Source: Verrucomicrobiota bacterium (GTDB lineage: Bacteria; Verrucomicrobiota; Verrucomicrobiia; Limisphaerales; Pedosphaeraceae). From it: DNA of 64,000 nt. Below are positions 37,517 to 46,759 of the stretch, piece by piece (the stretch's first letter is position 1; each line of letters opens with the position of its first letter). The DNA is taken from the NCBI GenBank assembly GCA_021325145.1, contig JAJPHR010000068.1, positions 1-64,000 of the forward strand, in the 5' to 3' direction. The translations under genes were made by a program, and so were the position numbers. Below the pieces are notes generated by a model that was not told where the DNA came from, did no database searches, and was given only the letters and a program-made list of their open reading frames with translations.

Positions 37517-38706
37517 AGCCGGGCTCACATAGAATGCGTATCCTGCACTCCATTCGTTCGGTGAATCCGGAGGGCGGCGGCGTAATCGAGGCGGTGAAGC
37601 AGATTTCTCGGATTCACCAGGAAAACGGCCATGACGTGGAAGTGCTTTCACTTGATTCGCCGGACGATGGTTGGGTCGGGGAATTTCCGTTGAAAGTCAA
37701 CGCGGTCGGGCCGGTTTTTGGAAAATTCGGATTTACCAGGCGCTTGGTGCCCTGGCTGCGCGCGCAGGCCGGGCGCTATGACGCCATAGTCGTGGATGGC
37801 ATCTGGCAATACAACAGTTATGGCGTGTGGCGGGCATTGCGGCGGACGCAGACGCCTTATTATGTGTTTCCGCACGGGATGCTCGATCCGTGGTTCCGGC
37901 GCACGTATCCATTGAAACACCTTAAGAAATGGCTTTACTGGCCGTGGGCGGACTACCGCGTTTTGCGGGATGCGCGAGCCACCTTTTTTACCTGCGAGGA
38001 AGAGCGGCGTCTGGCCCGCGAGTCGTTCTGGCTCTACCGCTGCCGGGAAAGTGTCATTACGCTGGGCATCGCGGCGCCGCCCGGCGATGCAGAGGCCCAG
38101 AAGGCGTTGTTCCTCGAACAATTCCCCGAGTTGCGCGGCAAGCGGATGGTGCTTTTCCTGGGGCGCATTCATGAGAAAAAGGGATGCGACGTGCTGATCA
38201 AGGCGTTTGCCAGACTGATTCGGGATTCGCCGCCGGCAATTGACCCCGGAACCGTGCGATTGGTAATGGCGGGGCCGGACCAGACCGGGTGGGTTCCCGA
38301 ACTGCAGAGCCTTACGAAGACCCTGGGAATCGCCGGCCAGGTGGTTTGGACCGGCATGCTGGCGGGGGACATCAAGTTGGGAGCGCTGCGCGGCGCGGAA
38401 ATATTCGCGCTGCCTTCCCATCAGGAGAATTTTGGAATCGCCATTGCGGAGTCACTGGCCTGCTCGCTTCCGGTTCTGATATCAAACAAGGTCAACATTT
38501 GGCGGGAGATCGAAGCGGACCAGGCCGGGATGGTGGATAGCGATGATGAGGCCGGCGCTTTAAGGTTGCTAAAACGATGGTTTTCGCTGGAGCGAGGCGA
38601 GCAGCAGAATTACCGCACGCGAGCCTTTAAGTGCTATGCCGGCCGATTTGAAATACGTAAGACCGCGGGAGCGCTGATTAACCTGCTCCAAACCCCACAA
38701 GCATAG
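37513..38706 (+). CDS. Glycosyltransferase family 4
   Basis: A 397-residue GT-B enzyme. Landmarks are MRILHSIRSVNPEGGGVIEAV at the N terminus, VVDGIWQYNSYGVW and YYVFPHGMLDPWFRRTYPLK, a block frequent in colanic-acid and exopolysaccharide GT4 proteins, then MVLFLGRIHEKKGCDVLIKAF and LPSHQENFGIAIAESLACSLPVL with an intact E-x7-E. It likely adds one sugar of the repeat unit. The ATG at 37513 overlaps the GT9 stop by 4 bp; an ATG at 37534 is an alternative. It ends directly before the acetyltransferase gene. Confidence 0.88.
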   Translation: MKPGSHRMRILHSIRSVNPEGGGVIEAVKQISRIHQENGHDVEVLSLDSPDDGWVGEFPLKVNAVGPVFGKFGFTRRLVPWLRAQAGRYDAIVVDGIWQYNSYGVWRALRRTQTPYYVFPHGMLDPWFRRTYPLKHLKKWLYWPWADYRVLRDARATFFTCEEERRLARESFWLYRCRESVITLGIAAPPGDAEAQKALFLEQFPELRGKRMVLFLGRIHEKKGCDVLIKAFARLIRDSPPAIDPGTVRLVMAGPDQTGWVPELQSLTKTLGIAGQVVWTGMLAGDIKLGALRGAEIFALPSHQENFGIAIAESLACSLPVLISNKVNIWREIEADQAGMVDSDDEAGALRLLKRWFSLERGEQQNYRTRAFKCYAGRFEIRKTAGALINLLQTPQA

Positions 38707-39336
38707 ATGACGACCGGATTCAATCCCGATGCTTTCGACCAGCCGGCTTTTTCATTGGGCAACCGGGCGAGAAGGGCTTTTTGGAATCTCACGTGGTCCG
38801 TGCTCGTTTCACACAGCCCAAGGCCGTGCCATGGATGGAGACGGGTCGTCCTGCGCCGCTTCGGCGCGCAGGTGGCTCGTGGCTGTCACGTGTATCCAAA
38901 GGCGGTGATCTGGGCGCCTTGGAATTTACGCCTGGGTGAGGGCGCTGCCATTGCTGACGGAGCAGAAGTTTACAATCCGGCGGCGGTTTCAATTGGGGAA
39001 TACGCGGTGATCTCGCAGGGCGCATATCTATGCGGCGCGTCCCACGATTACCGGCTTTGGCATTTCCCGCTGATATCCGGTCCAATTACGATTGGCAGGC
39101 ACGCCTGGATCGCAGCGCGCGCGATTGTTCACATGGGTGTCCATATCGGCGATGGGTGCGTCATTGGCGCCGGCAGCGTGGTGACTCGGGACATGCCGGA
39201 GTGGTCGGTCTGCGCTGGAAATCCCTGCCGCGTGATAAAGAAATATGAACGGGGAGAAGATCCGCAGGCTCAAATGGCGGCTGCTCTTGAATCAGGCGCT
39301 GGATGGTCATCAGTGCGAGAAAGCACGAATGAGTAA
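38707..39336 (+). CDS. Left-handed beta-helix acetyltransferase, WcaF-like
   Basis: A 209-residue hexapeptide-repeat acyltransferase. FSLGNRARRAFWNLTWSVLVSHSPRPCHGWRRVVLRRFGA is, in two parts, the N-terminal signature of the WcaF group, and the repeats run through LGEGAAIADGAEVYNPAAVSIGE to IGDGCVIGAGSVVTRDMPEWSVCAGNPCRVIKKY. The catalytic His is probably in GASHDYRL. It should O-acetylate a sugar of the repeat unit from acetyl-CoA. It begins immediately after the previous stop and overlaps the next gene by 8 bp. Confidence 0.9.
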   Translation: MTTGFNPDAFDQPAFSLGNRARRAFWNLTWSVLVSHSPRPCHGWRRVVLRRFGAQVARGCHVYPKAVIWAPWNLRLGEGAAIADGAEVYNPAAVSIGEYAVISQGAYLCGASHDYRLWHFPLISGPITIGRHAWIAARAIVHMGVHIGDGCVIGAGSVVTRDMPEWSVCAGNPCRVIKKYERGEDPQAQMAAALESGAGWSSVRESTNE

Positions 39337-40294
39337 CGGCGCAATTTCAGTTCTGATTTTAACCCGGAACGAGGAGCAGGATCTTCCGGGCTGTTTAGCC
39401 TCGGTTGCCTGGTCGGACGACATCCATGTGCTGGACTCGTTGAGCACGGATCGGACGGCGCAGATAGCCAGGGACGCCGGGGCGAGGGTTACGGAGCGGA
39501 AGTTCGACAACTGGGCGGCACATCAAAATTGGGCGCTCAAGTATATTCCCTTCAAGCATCCCTGGGTCTTCTATCTTGACGCTGACGAGCGGATTTCGGA
39601 GCCGTTGCGTGAATGCCTGAAAGAGCGCGTGCGTCCTGAATCACCGGCTTCCGCGTTCCGAGTCCGTCGCCGCGACTTTTACGCGGATGGGACGTGGCTG
39701 AAACACGCCCAGATAACGCCGTTCTACGTCCGCCTGTTTCGCCCGGAACGCATCCGATATGAGCGCCTGGTGAATCCCGTGACGGTGGTGGACGGTGAAA
39801 CTGCGGAACTGCAAGGCTACCTGGATCACTATCCCTTTAGCAAAGGCGTCGGTTTCTGGCTTCAGCGCCATATCCAGTATGCCGACTTTGAGGCGAGGAT
39901 GGTCCTTCAAAATGGGACCACAGCGCCGTCGTTGTTCCGCGCCTTGTTTGGCGGCACTTATGAGGAAAGGCGCCGGCATCAAAAGCATCTATTCTACCGC
40001 GTGCCGTTTCGACCATTCATCAAATTCTGCTACATGATGCTTTGGCGACGAGCGTTCCTGGACGGGCGGGCGGGAGTGACCTACGCAGCTTTGCAATCGG
40101 TCTACGAGTACTTCATCGTTTTGAAAACACGCGAATTGGCGGCAGGAGCGCCGGCGTCCGGGGCCTGTCGTCCGAAACCCAAGGCACAGCAAAAGGCGGT
40201 CCCAGATGGGCGCTCGCATATGGGTCTTTCAAGGAATGGCGCGAATTCGGACCTTGCCACGCCCCGGAATCCGGACAACCCGTCCTCCGCATGA
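39329..40294 (+). CDS. Glycosyltransferase family 2 (WaaE/KdtX-like)
   Basis: A 321-residue GT-A enzyme. ISVLILTRNEEQDLPGCLASV is the nucleotide-binding start, LDSLSTDRTAQIARDAGARV the second element and WVFYLDADERIS carries the DxD metal motif. The sequence resembles the WaaE/KdtX group, which add glucose or related sugars to core or polysaccharide. The last 60 residues are low-complexity and the end may be disordered. I chose the ATG at 39329, which overlaps the acetyltransferase by 8 bp; longer frames lie wholly within that gene. Its stop overlaps the next start. Confidence 0.87.
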   Translation: MSNGAISVLILTRNEEQDLPGCLASVAWSDDIHVLDSLSTDRTAQIARDAGARVTERKFDNWAAHQNWALKYIPFKHPWVFYLDADERISEPLRECLKERVRPESPASAFRVRRRDFYADGTWLKHAQITPFYVRLFRPERIRYERLVNPVTVVDGETAELQGYLDHYPFSKGVGFWLQRHIQYADFEARMVLQNGTTAPSLFRALFGGTYEERRRHQKHLFYRVPFRPFIKFCYMMLWRRAFLDGRAGVTYAALQSVYEYFIVLKTRELAAGAPASGACRPKPKAQQKAVPDGRSHMGLSRNGANSDLATPRNPDNPSSA

Positions 40295-41484
40295 AGACCG
40301 CGAACACTTCGCGGAAGGGCATCTGGACGCTCTTTTCGCGAGTAACATCTTCGGGGAAGATCATTCCGGAAATTGACGGGTTGCGCTTCATCGCGATCCT
40401 GTGGGTGCTGGGTTTTCACATCAACGGCGAATACATCAAGGTGATGGGCGGGCATTTTCCCGGCCAGATTCAGGGCAGTTCGTTTCGTCGTGTGGTTGAG
40501 ACGTGGGATTTTGGAGTGCAACTTTTTTTCGTCATTAGTGGATTCATCCTGGGCCTGCCTTTTGTCCGGCATTATTGGAACGGCACACCCAAACCCCGGC
40601 TCGGCCAATATTACCTGAGGCGCGTCACCCGCATCGAACCGCCTTATGTCATCAATCTGATGTTTTGTTCCGCATTGATCATCATGGTCAAGGGTCCGCC
40701 GCTAAGCGAATTGCTGCCGCACCTGATGGCCAGCCTTTTTTACGTTCACAACCTGGTTTTTCATTCGGTGAGCAGCATCAATTTCGTCACCTGGTCGCTG
40801 GAGATCGAAGCGCAATTCTATCTGGCAGCTCCATGGCTGACGCTGATATTTGCGGTGAGCCACAGGCGTCGTTACGCGCTGCCGATGGTGGCGCTGTTCA
40901 CCTCGGCAGTGGCGGCAGGGTGGCTGAATCAGTTCTCCCCGGTGGTTCACCTCACGATTCTCGGCCAGTTGCCATACTTTTTGGCCGGGTTCCTCCTGGC
41001 CGGATGGTATTCGCAGAACGAGGCGTTCCTGTCGAAGAAATCACTTGGCTGGGACCTGGCCGGCGCGGCGGCATGGGCAACCATCCAGCTTGTATTGCTG
41101 CACAAGGGAATGGCGTCGGCAATTCTCCTCCCGCCCCTGGTGGCGCTGGCGTATGCCTGCGTTTTCAAGGGCCGCCTGCTGGGAGCCATCCTGACCCGTC
41201 CTGTGATCACGGTAATCGGTGGAATGTGCTACACGGTTTATCTCTACCATCCGTTTTTGAAATCGGCGCTGAAGCACTTGTTATTTCCATTTCAAGTCAC
41301 CACGATCTACTGGGTGAACGCCGTCGCGCAAATCCTGGCCTTGGGCGGCAGTATTGTTTTGGTATGCAGCCTGTTCTTTTTGGTGTTTGAAAAACCTTTC
41401 ATGTATCGTGACTGGCCGGCGGGCTTCCGGGGGTTGATCCGGCGGTTCGCGGCGCGCAGGCTCCTGGCCGATGTGAATAAATGA
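40291..41484 (+). CDS. Acyltransferase-3 family membrane O-acyltransferase
   Basis: A 397-residue inner-membrane protein with about ten helices. IIPEIDGLRFIAILWVLGFH opens the Acyl_transf_3 domain with the conserved H, FGVQLFFVISGFILGLPF follows, then YYLRRVTRIEPPYV with the R-x-x-R-x-x-P motif, and SLEIEAQFYLAAPWL. Such enzymes acylate sugars of extracellular polysaccharides using cytoplasmic acyl donors. No SGNH domain is attached. The ATG at 40291 overlaps the GT2 stop as ATGA; 24 bp separate it from the next gene. Confidence 0.9.
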   Translation: MKTANTSRKGIWTLFSRVTSSGKIIPEIDGLRFIAILWVLGFHINGEYIKVMGGHFPGQIQGSSFRRVVETWDFGVQLFFVISGFILGLPFVRHYWNGTPKPRLGQYYLRRVTRIEPPYVINLMFCSALIIMVKGPPLSELLPHLMASLFYVHNLVFHSVSSINFVTWSLEIEAQFYLAAPWLTLIFAVSHRRRYALPMVALFTSAVAAGWLNQFSPVVHLTILGQLPYFLAGFLLAGWYSQNEAFLSKKSLGWDLAGAAAWATIQLVLLHKGMASAILLPPLVALAYACVFKGRLLGAILTRPVITVIGGMCYTVYLYHPFLKSALKHLLFPFQVTTIYWVNAVAQILALGGSIVLVCSLFFLVFEKPFMYRDWPAGFRGLIRRFAARRLLADVNK

Positions 41485-41508
41485 CTGCTGACGAATGGGA
41501 GAAGTTGC

Positions 41509-43251
41509 TTGAAATTGACACATCCGTTGCCGGAGGCATCCGTTTTTACGGTTTGCGTCCTTGCCACTGCACAGGAAGTCGAGGGTGTCCGGAGCATCTG
41601 GACGGCATGGCGGAAGAACCCCGAAGCTGACATTGACTACTTTCTGCTGATGCTCCGCCTGCGGCCGGAGATCGTCCGCCCACATGTGTTGGTGGTGTAC
41701 GAAAAGGGCGAGCCGGTGACAATTGTAGCCGGACGGATCGAGGACAGTCCGCTTGAAATCACCAGCGGCAACCGGCTGTTTTGGCGCTCCAAGGTGCGGC
41801 GCCTGGCGCTATTCCATGCGGGCTTTATGGGACGCACGGATGCCTGCGCAACGGAGTTCGTCACCCGGCACCTCGTGCGATCCATCAGGGAACTGGGAGT
41901 GGACTTGATGTTGTGGGACGGCGTTGAGCAGGAGTCTCCGCTGCGGCGGTTTCTGCGAACGACGCCGAACCCGCTTTGCCGGGATTATCTCGCGCGGGGG
42001 AGCGAGCACTGGATCATGCACCTGCCCGCGTCGCTGGAGGAGTTGCTCCAAAAACGGATGAACAAGAAGCGGCGCTACTGGGCGCGGCGAATCATCCGTA
42101 CTGTCGAAAAGGATTTTTCCGGCGCGGTGCGTCATGCGCATTTTTGCACGGCGGAGAGCGTGGAAGCGCTATGGAAGGATGTCCAAGCCGTGGCGCGGCA
42201 ATCGTATCAGTGGGCGCTCGGAGTGGGATTTCGGGACACCGAAGAGCAGCGGGGCCGGCTCGAAATCGCAGCACGCAAGGGGTGGCTGCGCGCCTGGGTT
42301 TTGTATTTGGGAGACCGGCCGGCAGCTTTCTGGCTTTGCACTCTGCACGGGGATTCGTTGTGCCTCGATTACACGGGCTTTGATCCCGCGTTTCGCAAGT
42401 ACGAAGTCGGCACCGTGGCGCTGTTCCAAATCTTTGATGAGATGTGCAAAGCCGGGGTCAAGCACGTTGATTTGGGGGGAGGTTCGTATGTCTACAAGCA
42501 AAAATTTGGCAATCATCAGTTCGACGAAGCGTCGATTTTGACATTTGCCCCAACTTTCCGCGGGGTCACGTTGAATCTGTTCAGGCTGCTGATTCTCGGG
42601 CCGGTGGAATTGGTCCGCTGGGTGGCGGGCTGTTTCGGATTGGAACCAGCATTGAAGAAATTATGGCAAAGAGGCCAGAAGCCGCCATTGAAGCCCGTGG
42701 ACGACGACGCGGTGAAGCGCATCGCCGCGTCCGGATTATTCAACCAGGAGCGAAAAGCGGCTGGGAAACGGGTCGGCATCGCACTTTGGCGGTCCATCTT
42801 TGTCATCCTGCTCATGGCCGTTTTTTATCTGGCCTGGAAACCATCGCCAGCCATCGCGCTAGTGCCATGGATGCCGGCGATGCTCGGAAGTTGGTTCGAC
42901 CAGCACGATTTCACCAAAAACGTGGTTGGCTTCGGAATTCTCGCCGCAGCGGGATTCATGGCCTGGAAACGACCCAGCCATACTGGAAATCAAAAGAGCT
43001 TGCGCCGTCTAAAGACCTTCCCGAACGGAAAATTGTTCGTGGCGTTCTGCCTGCTCGTAGTGGTCCTGGAGTTGGGACAGCTTACCCTGCCGAAGCGGAA
43101 CTGTGACTGGGTGGATGTGCTTGCCGGATGGTCGGGGGTCGCCTTGGCTTGGTGTTTGAATCGCGTCAAGGATGTGGTTGTGGCCACAGGCGGGTCCGCT
43201 GCCGGGGCCGCGCGTTCCAAATTTCTTGCGGCAGCCGACCGGCGTTCATAG
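41509..43251 (+). CDS. GNAT acyltransferase (BcsL/CelD-like) fused to a VanZ-like membrane domain
   Basis: A 580-residue two-part protein. Residues 1-350 are an Acetyltransf_6-type GNAT: VLVVYEKGEPVTIVAGRIED, LEELLQKRMNKKRRYWARRI, AWVLYLGDRPAAFWLCTLHGDSLCLDYTGFDP in two parts, and the typical C-terminal YEVGTVALFQIFDEM and HVDLGGGSYVYKQKFGN. A linker leads to four membrane helices from about 425. The last part reads FVAFCLLVVVLELGQLTLPKRNCDWVDVLAGWSGVAL, the VanZ-like pattern E-x2-Q-x3-P-x-R-x2-D-x2-D. I know of neither activity shown together; the fusion may place acylation at the membrane. The start at 41509 follows the acyltransferase gene by 24 bp. Frame and length are unambiguous; a sequencing fusion by lost stop is unlikely because the linker reads as continuous protein. 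Confidence 0.78.
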   Translation: MKLTHPLPEASVFTVCVLATAQEVEGVRSIWTAWRKNPEADIDYFLLMLRLRPEIVRPHVLVVYEKGEPVTIVAGRIEDSPLEITSGNRLFWRSKVRRLALFHAGFMGRTDACATEFVTRHLVRSIRELGVDLMLWDGVEQESPLRRFLRTTPNPLCRDYLARGSEHWIMHLPASLEELLQKRMNKKRRYWARRIIRTVEKDFSGAVRHAHFCTAESVEALWKDVQAVARQSYQWALGVGFRDTEEQRGRLEIAARKGWLRAWVLYLGDRPAAFWLCTLHGDSLCLDYTGFDPAFRKYEVGTVALFQIFDEMCKAGVKHVDLGGGSYVYKQKFGNHQFDEASILTFAPTFRGVTLNLFRLLILGPVELVRWVAGCFGLEPALKKLWQRGQKPPLKPVDDDAVKRIAASGLFNQERKAAGKRVGIALWRSIFVILLMAVFYLAWKPSPAIALVPWMPAMLGSWFDQHDFTKNVVGFGILAAAGFMAWKRPSHTGNQKSLRRLKTFPNGKLFVAFCLLVVVLELGQLTLPKRNCDWVDVLAGWSGVALAWCLNRVKDVVVATGGSAAGAARSKFLAAADRRS

Positions 43252-43443
43252 GCCAAGCGTGCTTGGGTGTCCAAAGGGTTAAGATATGGTGACCAATTTT
43301 GTTCCAGGCTTCAGTTTGGATGTGACGCTGCTTCACCTCGTTGCACATCAGAGACTTTCGTTGACGGCGGGGCAGGACATGAAAAGGTCTTCGGTGTCCG
43401 GAAACTAAAATCAGCGGGACGAGCTCTGCGCTAACATCGCGGG

Positions 43444-44748
43444 ATGATTTCAGAATCATCTCGCAAGAAACTGAAAGTTACTGTATGGGGAATCAACTAT
43501 TCTCCCGAGGTCGTTGGGATTGGTCCTTATAACGCCGCGCTTTGCGACCACCTTCTGGCACAAGGCCATTCGGTCTGCATGGTCACTTCGTCCCCGTATT
43601 ATCCCGAGTGGAGGAAAAATCCGGCGGACAGGCGCCGGGTTTTTCGCAAGGATCACATTGCGGGGGTGGAGGTCCACCGCTGCTGGCATTACGTTCCCCA
43701 ACGGCCAACGACGTTGAAGCGAATCTTGCACGAGGGCAGCTTCGCGCTGGTTTCTTTTTTGCGGCTGCTCTTTTTGTCGAAACCGGACGCATTGATTGTG
43801 ATAACGCCGCCGTTGCTGCTCGGCACCGGAGCCCGGTTATTTTCATGGTTGCACAAGGTGCCCTATGTGATTCACGTTCAGGACCTGCAACCAGATGCGG
43901 CCGTAGGGATGGGGATGCTGAAACCGGGGCTGTTGATTCGATTACTATATCGCCTGGAGGCCTTCGCCTACGGGAAGGCGGCTCGTGTCTCCGGCATCAG
44001 CCAGGGGATGGTCACCGCCTTCAAACGCAAGGGCGTGCCGCCGGAGAAAACCGTCTATTTTCCAAACGGCGTCCACCTGCCGGTGGCAATGCCGCTGAAG
44101 GGAGCGTTCCGTCGGCGTTTGAACCTCTCACGTGGCGATTTCCTGGCCGTTTACTCTGGAAACCTGGGCGTCAAGCAGGGATTGGAAATTCTGATTGAGG
44201 CGGCGCGGCTTCTCCGCGACTCGCGAATCCGCCTCATCATCTGCGGGGAAGGCGCCCAGCGCGATTTTCTGGCGAAGCAGATCGCCGCCCATCAGTTGTC
44301 CAATGTCATCCTGTTGCCCCTGATGAATCGGCAAAATTACGAGGAAATGCTGGTGGATGCCGATTTGTGCTTGATTACGCAACAGAAAGGTTCGGGAGCC
44401 TGCTTCCTGCCGAGCAAACTCCTGTCCTGCCTGGCGCATTCAAAGCCGGTTTTGACGGTCGCGGATGAATCAAGCGAACTGGCGGTGGCGCTCCAAAATG
44501 GCGGCTTTGGACGGAATGTGGAGCCAGGAAATCCGGCGGAGCTTGCCAGCACGATGGAGACGATGGCCAAAAATCCGGAAATGCTGCTTGAATTCGCGGA
44601 AGCCGGATTTCGATTCGTCGAGCAATTTGAATTCGGGCAAGTACTAAGCCGTTTTACCCAGCAACTCGTCTCGCTAACGACCAGCGCGCCGGTTTTTTTA
44701 GTGGAAGCGCCGCCGGAAAAGGAGGCAACAGAGCCAGTTGGAGTTTGA
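43444..44748 (+). CDS. Glycosyltransferase family 4, WcaI-like
   Basis: A 434-residue GT-B enzyme close to the colanic-acid transferase WcaI: KVTVWGINYSPEVVGIGPYNAALCDHLLAQGHSV, in two parts, VCMVTSSPYYPEWRK, VHRCWHYVPQRPTTLKRILHEGSFALVS split, VIHVQDLQPDAAVGMGML and FPNGVHLP. The donor half has LAVYSGNLGVKQGLEILIEAA. It lacks a classic E-x7-E; instead it has CLITQQKGSGACFLPSKLLSCLAHSKPVL as in that group. It follows a 192-bp non-coding gap, so it may have its own promoter. It is the last glycosyltransferase of the locus. Confidence 0.88.
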   Translation: MISESSRKKLKVTVWGINYSPEVVGIGPYNAALCDHLLAQGHSVCMVTSSPYYPEWRKNPADRRRVFRKDHIAGVEVHRCWHYVPQRPTTLKRILHEGSFALVSFLRLLFLSKPDALIVITPPLLLGTGARLFSWLHKVPYVIHVQDLQPDAAVGMGMLKPGLLIRLLYRLEAFAYGKAARVSGISQGMVTAFKRKGVPPEKTVYFPNGVHLPVAMPLKGAFRRRLNLSRGDFLAVYSGNLGVKQGLEILIEAARLLRDSRIRLIICGEGAQRDFLAKQIAAHQLSNVILLPLMNRQNYEEMLVDADLCLITQQKGSGACFLPSKLLSCLAHSKPVLTVADESSELAVALQNGGFGRNVEPGNPAELASTMETMAKNPEMLLEFAEAGFRFVEQFEFGQVLSRFTQQLVSLTTSAPVFLVEAPPEKEATEPVGV

Positions 44749-44912
44749 GCGGGAGTTGCGGAACAAAGACAATTGCCATGCGGAACTGGGGTCAGCCATG
44801 ATTCGTCGAAAGCCATCAGCATGAATTCAATGATCAGGCGATTGTGCAGCGGAAGTCGGTTTCGCCGGAGGCCGGTGCATTGAGCGGCGGACCGATGGCA
44901 GGGGAATTCTCC

Positions 44913-46493
44913 ATGCGCCAATCCAATCCTGCTGTAAGCCTGAGCGAAGGTGGGAATGCTGAAATTTCCCAAGGCAGGGCCGGAAAGAAGGGGCTGGTTC
45001 TTGTGTTGCTGGCCTTGGCGGTCTGTTGGGGGTTCGTGTTCAACGAGTTGCGCGTGGATTGGACAATCAATCCACAGTATGGCTATGGCTGGTTTGTGCC
45101 GCTGTTGGCATTGGGTGTGTTCCGGTTCCGATGGAGTTCACGCCCGGATGCTGTGATTCCCAAAACCAGCCGAAGTCCAACCCTGCTGGCGGTTCTTGCG
45201 CTGTCCATCCTGCTGCCCATCCGGCTGATCGAAGAGGCGAATCCGGAATGGCGGCTGGTCCAGTGGACTCACGCGCTCAATATGGTTTTGGTGACCCTTT
45301 GCGGGTTGTATTATGCCGGCGGGTGGCCGTGGGTCCGGCATTTTGCCTTTCCAGTTGGTTTTCTTTTGGTGGCCGTCCCCTGGCCCGTCCCGCTTGAACA
45401 AACGTTCGTCCAAAACCTGATGCGGGTGGTGGCGGGAATCACCGTTGAAGCCGTTGGCCTTTTGAACATACCGGCGGTGCAGCATGGGAACATCATCCAA
45501 ATCAGCGCCGGGCTCGTGGGGGTTGACGAGGCTTGCAGTGGAGTCAGGTCGCTGCAGGCGGCGCTCTTTATCTGTTTATTTTTGGGTGAGATGTACCGGC
45601 TGGCATTTGCTCGCCGCGCCGCGCTGCTCGGCCTGGGCTTTCTGGCGGCGCTCGTTTGCAACGTGGCACGGACCTTTTTCCTCGTTTGGTCCGCCTCCCG
45701 TTATGGGTTGGACCGGATGCACGCCCAGCACGACGCCGCCGGGCAGATTGTGTTGGCGATAACCTTGCTGTGCTTCTGGGGCCTGGCCTGGATGTTGAAG
45801 CAACGCGGGACGGTTGAAGTAATCCAGCGGGCCGTTTCAACTCATCCCAGGGTTCCGCCAGCGCGCTTCGCACTTGGCGTTTTAGTGTGGATCCTGGCGG
45901 TCGAATTTGCCACGGAAGGCTGGTACCGTCTTCACGAGGCCAGGGTGGTCGAAAATGCGCATTGGTCCGTGAACTGGCCCGAAAGTCCAGGCAACTCAGA
46001 AGCAGTGCCGATTGATCCAACGGTCCAAGCCACGCTCCGCTGCGATGAGGGACGGGCTGAAACCTGGCAGGATGCCACCGGGAACCGGTGGCAGGCATTC
46101 TTCTTTCGATGGGCCCCGGGCCGGAACTCGGCCCAACTGGCCAGCGCCCACACACCCGACATTTGCCTGCGGGGGATTGGTTACGAGCTAACCAACGACC
46201 TGGGACTCCGAACCGTCCCGGTTGGAAACCTGAAGCTGCCTTTTCACCAGTACGGATTCAATCGCGGACCGGTTCAATTGCATGTTTTCTATTGCCGTTG
46301 GGAAGACCGGTTGGCGACGCAAGCTCACGACTTGATCGAAGATGGGACGAAGGCAAGCCGCATTCGTGCCGTTCTGGCCGGCCGCCGCCATTTGGGACAG
46401 CAAGTCCTGGAGGTCGCCATCAGCGGGCCCGAAAATCCGGACGAAGCCTTGGCAGCGCTCGAAAGGCAGCTTCCGCAGATCATCCAGCGATGA
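44913..46493 (+). CDS. Exosortase with C-terminal EpsI-like domain
   Basis: A 526-residue inner-membrane protein. About eight helices carry the exosortase triad: Cys208 in GVDEACSGVRSLQAALF, Arg253 in NVARTFFLVWSASRYG and His273 in HAQHDAAGQIVLA. Exosortases cut PEP-CTERM tails in the inner membrane and transfer the protein to an acceptor, probably a lipid or polysaccharide. The last 200 residues, after the final helix, are an EpsI-like extracytoplasmic domain (AFFFRWAPGRNSAQLASAHTPDICLRGIGYEL in part). This fusion is known in exosortase families. I chose the ATG at 44913, preceded by AGGGG at 8 bp; a GTG at 44844 or ATG at 44895 would lengthen it. It lies at the end of the polysaccharide locus, and two candidate substrates are encoded at 46760 and 57274. 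Confidence 0.85.
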   Translation: MRQSNPAVSLSEGGNAEISQGRAGKKGLVLVLLALAVCWGFVFNELRVDWTINPQYGYGWFVPLLALGVFRFRWSSRPDAVIPKTSRSPTLLAVLALSILLPIRLIEEANPEWRLVQWTHALNMVLVTLCGLYYAGGWPWVRHFAFPVGFLLVAVPWPVPLEQTFVQNLMRVVAGITVEAVGLLNIPAVQHGNIIQISAGLVGVDEACSGVRSLQAALFICLFLGEMYRLAFARRAALLGLGFLAALVCNVARTFFLVWSASRYGLDRMHAQHDAAGQIVLAITLLCFWGLAWMLKQRGTVEVIQRAVSTHPRVPPARFALGVLVWILAVEFATEGWYRLHEARVVENAHWSVNWPESPGNSEAVPIDPTVQATLRCDEGRAETWQDATGNRWQAFFFRWAPGRNSAQLASAHTPDICLRGIGYELTNDLGLRTVPVGNLKLPFHQYGFNRGPVQLHVFYCRWEDRLATQAHDLIEDGTKASRIRAVLAGRRHLGQQVLEVAISGPENPDEALAALERQLPQIIQR

Positions 46494-46759
46494 CGGGAAG
46501 CGTCGGCAGGCGCGGCTGATATAATTGGGTGACGGTTCACGTTCATCCACGCAACAAAAACCCACGTTTGCCAATTCCCATGGCTAAATCATTTATGGAC
46601 AGCGGCTTCTGACTTGGCCCTGATGTGCCGCAAGTTGCGCAACCTTGTCCTGAGAATGGAAGACAATTTTGCCGGAAACGTGGGAGGATTTTGAAGTCGA
46701 GTGACTTTAAAAGACCGGCATTGACAATTCGTGAATGACCACAACCTGCAAATGAATCC

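Noticed and set aside
46600..46660. A TGG...TGC pair that could be a sigma-54 promoter before the VPEVS-tail gene
   Set aside because: The GG to GC spacing is 9 rather than 10 and the rest of the consensus is poor.
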